Positions 61,101-64,000 of a DNA stretch of 64,000 bases are shown here, piece after piece. Under the pieces are notes generated by a model. The model saw nothing but the letters and a program-made list of their open reading frames with translations. It searched no databases and was not told the origin of the DNA. Source of the stretch: an uncultured Oscillospiraceae bacterium (lineage in GTDB: Bacteria > Bacillota > Clostridia > Oscillospirales > Ruminococcaceae); contig CAJFOJ010000067.1 of NCBI GenBank assembly GCA_904396495.1, forward strand, positions 47,658 to 111,657. Reading direction: 5' to 3'. The translations under genes were made by a program, and so were the position numbers. Position 1 is the first letter of the stretch; every line of letters starts with the position of its first letter.

Positions 61101-64000
61101 TCGGCCCGTTATGTCAAGGTGGAATTCGTCTACGATTCCTGGGTGTTCCTGGACGAAATCGAGGTCTTGAAGGAAGCCCTTCCCCGGGAGCCGGCCCAGC
61201 CCGAAGCGGCGCCTGCCCCCATGGAAAACCCGGATCCCAACAACATCGCTTTCGGCTGCGGCTACGAAACCCAGTGGAACTTTGATTCCATCCTCCCCGA
61301 CAACGGTGGCAAGCTCACCGACGGCAGAAGGGGCACCTCCAGCTACGCGGCCAACGAGTGGACGGCCTACAGCGCCTATGAAGGTGCCGGCGGTTACCTC
61401 GCCTTCAACGCCTTTACAAGCCAATACCCCACCACCATCAAGGTGGAATACTCCGACGACAAGGCGAATTGGAAAACCCTGACCCAAAGCAACTTAAACT
61501 GGTCCTCCGCCCCCAGCGGAATCCAGCGGTTTGACTACGGGAGTGGTGCCCCTGTTACCGGCCGGTATATCAAGCTGACGATGACGATGGACCAGATGAT
61601 CGCCTTGGACGAGATCGAAGTGCTCAAAACAAACGACGGCCTGGACGACGCCGAACTTCAGCCGGACAACGGCTTAAGCTATAATCTCATCAGCGGCTAC
61701 GATGTGTCCCTGTCCCGGTCTCCCGACGGGGGCAGCGCCTCCCTCCTCACCGACGGCTACTACGGAGAGTGGGCACAATTCGACTCCTCCAATGACGATT
61801 CCGACAACCACGTGGTCATGGACGTGGACCTGACCTCCTTTAACTCGGTTTCCCAGATCCTCCTCCACACCAAGGATGGGTCCGGACTGCCGGAAAACGT
61901 GGTATTCAAGGTCTCGGCGGACAACTCCGAGTGGTTTGCCCTGAAAACGTTTAGCGAGGCCTCACCGGATGAATCCGGCGCCTCCTTTATCTGGCAGGGG
62001 GGAATCGACTCCTTCTATTCCAACCTGCAAGGGGCCGCCAAAGCCTATATCCGCTATCTCCGGGTGGAATTCGACATCCCCGCCGGCAGGACGGTAGCGG
62101 TGGACGAAGTGGAAGTTGTGGGCAAGCGGGGCAAATGTTCGGACGCGGGACTGGTCATGAGCCCACCCGGCGAGCACTACAACGTGGCCCTGGGTAAGCC
62201 CTACACCACCACCCCTCAAAACTACGACAACACCTACCCCGACACCGGCGGTATCGAGCTCACTGACGGCATCCGCGGCTCCGACTCGATGACCGATCCG
62301 GCCTGGGTTGGATTTAAATCCTTAGACCTCCCCGGCGGAAGGGAGTACGAGCTCTGGCCCTTAAAGAGCATCGTCATCGATTTGGAGGATGTCAAAACCA
62401 TCACCAGCATCCAATTTAATATGAAGGGCGGCAACAAGCCCTGGCGCATTCTCACCTTCGCTTCCATGGACGGGGAGCTGTGGATGCCGCTCTCTGAAAA
62501 CCGCGACACTAACATCTGGCTCACCCAGCTGGACAGCTTCGGATGGCATTTTACCGACACCAACGGCGTCTCCACCGACCTCTCCGGGGCGGAGATGGTG
62601 GCCTGCCGGTACGTCCGGGTGGACATCGAGCTGTGCAACTGGAACCTGATGGACGAAATCGAGGTCATGGGCTACGACGGCGTCAAGGAGGGCGCTGTCA
62701 TGGCGGAGAGCGGCCGGGATCTGGAAAACGGCCGGGATTACCTGGTTCCCAGCGAGGAAACCACCGGCGGCATCCACGATCTGGCCCTTTGCTACAACGG
62801 CTGGTACGGCGTCGACGCTGAAACCGGCACCCCCATCGGCGACTGGTCGGTGGAGCAGTATAAGCCCTACCTCACCTATCTGGATCAGGACGGCAACGCT
62901 GTGGACACCATGTTTGACGGCGTCCTCCTTTTGGGGCTGAGATCCCAGTACGGCCGCTCCTACACCCCCGACCCGGAGGTGGGCGATCCCCAGATCGAGG
63001 ACTGGATTTGGTACTATGAAAAAACCTTCAAAGAGGGCGGGGACATCGACAACCTGAACGAAGCGGCAAGACAGGCTTCCATCGCGTTGGGTGACCCCAA
63101 CTACAAGGTCAAGCTGGTCCTCACCATCCCCGAGGTGGCCACCACTGTAGAAGATTTTGGCACCTTAAATGGCAGGGAATTGAACCTGACCTTGGAAGAG
63201 GACTGGAAGTACCTCATCGACTGGTGGCTTGACTTGGTCATCGGCGAAATGGAGAGCAGAGATTATCAGTATATCGATTTCTGCGGCATCTACTGGCTGG
63301 ATGAAACCATGGGCACCGACATCGAGCAGCCCCTCTACGCTGCCGACATCATCCACCAAGCGGGGTACCACTTCTACTGGATTCCATACTTCTTCGCAAG
63401 CGGCACCCTTTGGGCCGACAAGGGCGGAATCGACACCGTCGCCTTACAGCCCAACCACTTCTTTGACACCTCCATGGATTCTACCAGCGCCGGCGCCGGC
63501 GGCACCACACGTGTGGACATCGCCGCTAAGCTGGCAAGCTATGGCCAAATCGGCCTGGAAATGGAGTTTGACCTCCGGGTCATGGACTCCCCTCAGCGTT
63601 ATAACCAGTTCTTGGATTACCTAAACTCCGGCGTGGAAAACGGGTTTGACGGCCCCAACGTCTACCGGGCGTGGTATCAGGACGTCCGGGGGATCTTTGA
63701 GCTCGCCTACTCGCCTTTGAAGGACTTCCGAGACCTCTACGACTACTGCTACCAGTTCATGAAAGGCACCTTGGAAGAGCCCATCCCCTACCTGGAAAAA
63801 TTCAGCGATGAGCCAACTAACGGAAGCATCGGCGAAGGGGATTCCATCTCCGGTATCGGCGGCGGCTCCGGTTCCGGCGGAGGCGGAGGCGGAGGGTATA
63901 ATCCCACCGATCCGGATGAGCCGGATGAACCCAGTACCCCCGAAGAACCCACTGTTCCCAGCGGCGACGACAACTACACCTGGGAAGAAGTGGACGGCGA
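58176..64000 (+). CDS. Giant secreted protein: discoidin-like modules, three Ig-like modules, DUF4855 domain; partial at right edge
   Basis: ATG at 58176 with aaggagag SD; signal peptide MKARKRMRSFVSVVLAWACLLYSIPPVTVLGA; no in-frame stop found to 64000; C-terminal LALCYNGWYG...FDGVLLLGLRSQYG...FCGIYWLDETMG...GYHFYWIPYFFASGTLWADKGGIDTVALQPNHFF is DUF4855-like. Confidence 0.88.
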   Translation, partial: MKARKRMRSFVSVVLAWACLLYSIPPVTVLGAPDQWTDFAKGLAYETNWTDSEFNGGHEDPDHTKLTDDATADSIWSADAVHFRKRESGEPVTLTFDLGQARNLYQVEIRGVREIAYGVGGVVHYQVEYFDQEANDWILAEENTPSQADGVYDYTVDLPGAPVLAQKVRVSVTPDSALESTFLSLTDIRIFGEEGGAQAGPETPSFIKNLPSGQTALTGDAVTLSVEASVSDGGTLSYQWYKDGSPIGENSPELNLESVSPADSGSYQVEVTNTLDGDTAQARSTSCTLTVSDSQVPDDLIDFAKGLTYETNWEDSEYNASHEDPDHTKLTDDATTDSIWSADAVHYRKRESGDPVILTFNLAQSQSLYQVEIVGVDGGYGVYSPTHYQVEYYDEAANDWVLAGEGNPGQKEGPFTYTVDLPDAPVSAQQIRISVTPASVPESTYLCLTDIHILGVETGPQKPVLTNDLPAEKSAAVGDAVTLSVEASVSDGGTLSYQWYKDGSPVGDNSPSYAIGSAALSDSGSYWVEVTNTLDGEAAVTQSAVCALNVIDMGADAVAPVIETDLPSRKSAIEGDEVVFQIEASSIDGGTLSYQWYKDGSPVGDNAPNYTIESVALSDNGSYWVEVTNHKGDTAQTVESNSCALTVGVKLQNLISGVAYQTALTDDDYHDSYPDPQHLKLTDGVKSTSWDDSSTVGFYTFGETSQFSLEFDMGQTVSLQQVNIGAFQLTSAGIAYPAAIQVERKLDSEEDWQTLYSGSPQKTADGRLETVLTSDEPIEADALRLTFTGGNAWVFLDEIEVFSQTNTDSPDGKLELSGGSGEGPDGNNLALGKPYEANHPADIYTDTDGKELTDGKYASASAQDEAWVGYNFWHDQGKKNAEVVLDLEQVETFEEIRMNLLRGSGVGGPSEIHVYISNSKDGGWQELGEKASTFDVILDLGSSQSFERVKAGFLKADSVAPDGIFHYVYTSPEPLSARYVKVEFVYDSWVFLDEIEVLKEALPREPAQPEAAPAPMENPDPNNIAFGCGYETQWNFDSILPDNGGKLTDGRRGTSSYAANEWTAYSAYEGAGGYLAFNAFTSQYPTTIKVEYSDDKANWKTLTQSNLNWSSAPSGIQRFDYGSGAPVTGRYIKLTMTMDQMIALDEIEVLKTNDGLDDAELQPDNGLSYNLISGYDVSLSRSPDGGSASLLTDGYYGEWAQFDSSNDDSDNHVVMDVDLTSFNSVSQILLHTKDGSGLPENVVFKVSADNSEWFALKTFSEASPDESGASFIWQGGIDSFYSNLQGAAKAYIRYLRVEFDIPAGRTVAVDEVEVVGKRGKCSDAGLVMSPPGEHYNVALGKPYTTTPQNYDNTYPDTGGIELTDGIRGSDSMTDPAWVGFKSLDLPGGREYELWPLKSIVIDLEDVKTITSIQFNMKGGNKPWRILTFASMDGELWMPLSENRDTNIWLTQLDSFGWHFTDTNGVSTDLSGAEMVACRYVRVDIELCNWNLMDEIEVMGYDGVKEGAVMAESGRDLENGRDYLVPSEETTGGIHDLALCYNGWYGVDAETGTPIGDWSVEQYKPYLTYLDQDGNAVDTMFDGVLLLGLRSQYGRSYTPDPEVGDPQIEDWIWYYEKTFKEGGDIDNLNEAARQASIALGDPNYKVKLVLTIPEVATTVEDFGTLNGRELNLTLEEDWKYLIDWWLDLVIGEMESRDYQYIDFCGIYWLDETMGTDIEQPLYAADIIHQAGYHFYWIPYFFASGTLWADKGGIDTVALQPNHFFDTSMDSTSAGAGGTTRVDIAAKLASYGQIGLEMEFDLRVMDSPQRYNQFLDYLNSGVENGFDGPNVYRAWYQDVRGIFELAYSPLKDFRDLYDYCYQFMKGTLEEPIPYLEKFSDEPTNGSIGEGDSISGIGGGSGSGGGGGGGYNPTDPDEPDEPSTPEEPTVPSGDDNYTWEEVDG

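Noticed and set aside
63781-63905. Possible frameshift in the giant gene at the G-run near 63837
   Set aside because: The antisense ORF translation (EMESPSPMLPLVG) is consistent with four Gs and an uninterrupted plus frame

Overview
The window looks like chromosome from a Gram-positive Clostridia/Oscillospiraceae-type bacterium; taxonomy is inferred from gene content only. Housekeeping blocks: dgt-dnaG-rpoD, rpmE, a T-box-controlled trpE-GD-C-F-B-A operon, two adjacent tRNA-Ser genes, a heterodimeric ABC exporter, MATE, ClcA, rubrerythrin, and an ECF sigma with an RsiV-like anti-sigma. Accessory content: (i) a type I-C CRISPR effector operon (cas3-cas5c-cas8c-cas7c) with no cas4/cas1/cas2 and no visible array. 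Its cas3 is frameshifted at helicase motif V, and cas8c has an internal Shine-Dalgarno/ATG that would give Cas11c. (ii) Modular multi-hairpin repeats, each headed by an extended -10-like motif (TGGTAYAAT). They lie in the 5' leaders of otherwise unrelated, membrane-associated genes and point the same way as those genes. Two 182-nt copies show structure-preserving changes. (iii) A LacI-family regulator whose only sensible start codon is ATC. (iv) A giant secreted DUF4855/Ig-like/discoidin-like protein running off the right edge, which the ORF track omits because it has no stop in the window. (v) AT-richer inserts, including one where the CRISPR adaptation module would be expected and one just downstream of the tRNA-Ser pair. 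No CRISPR array was seen by eye. All family calls rest on recognising motifs in the translations; no searches were run.
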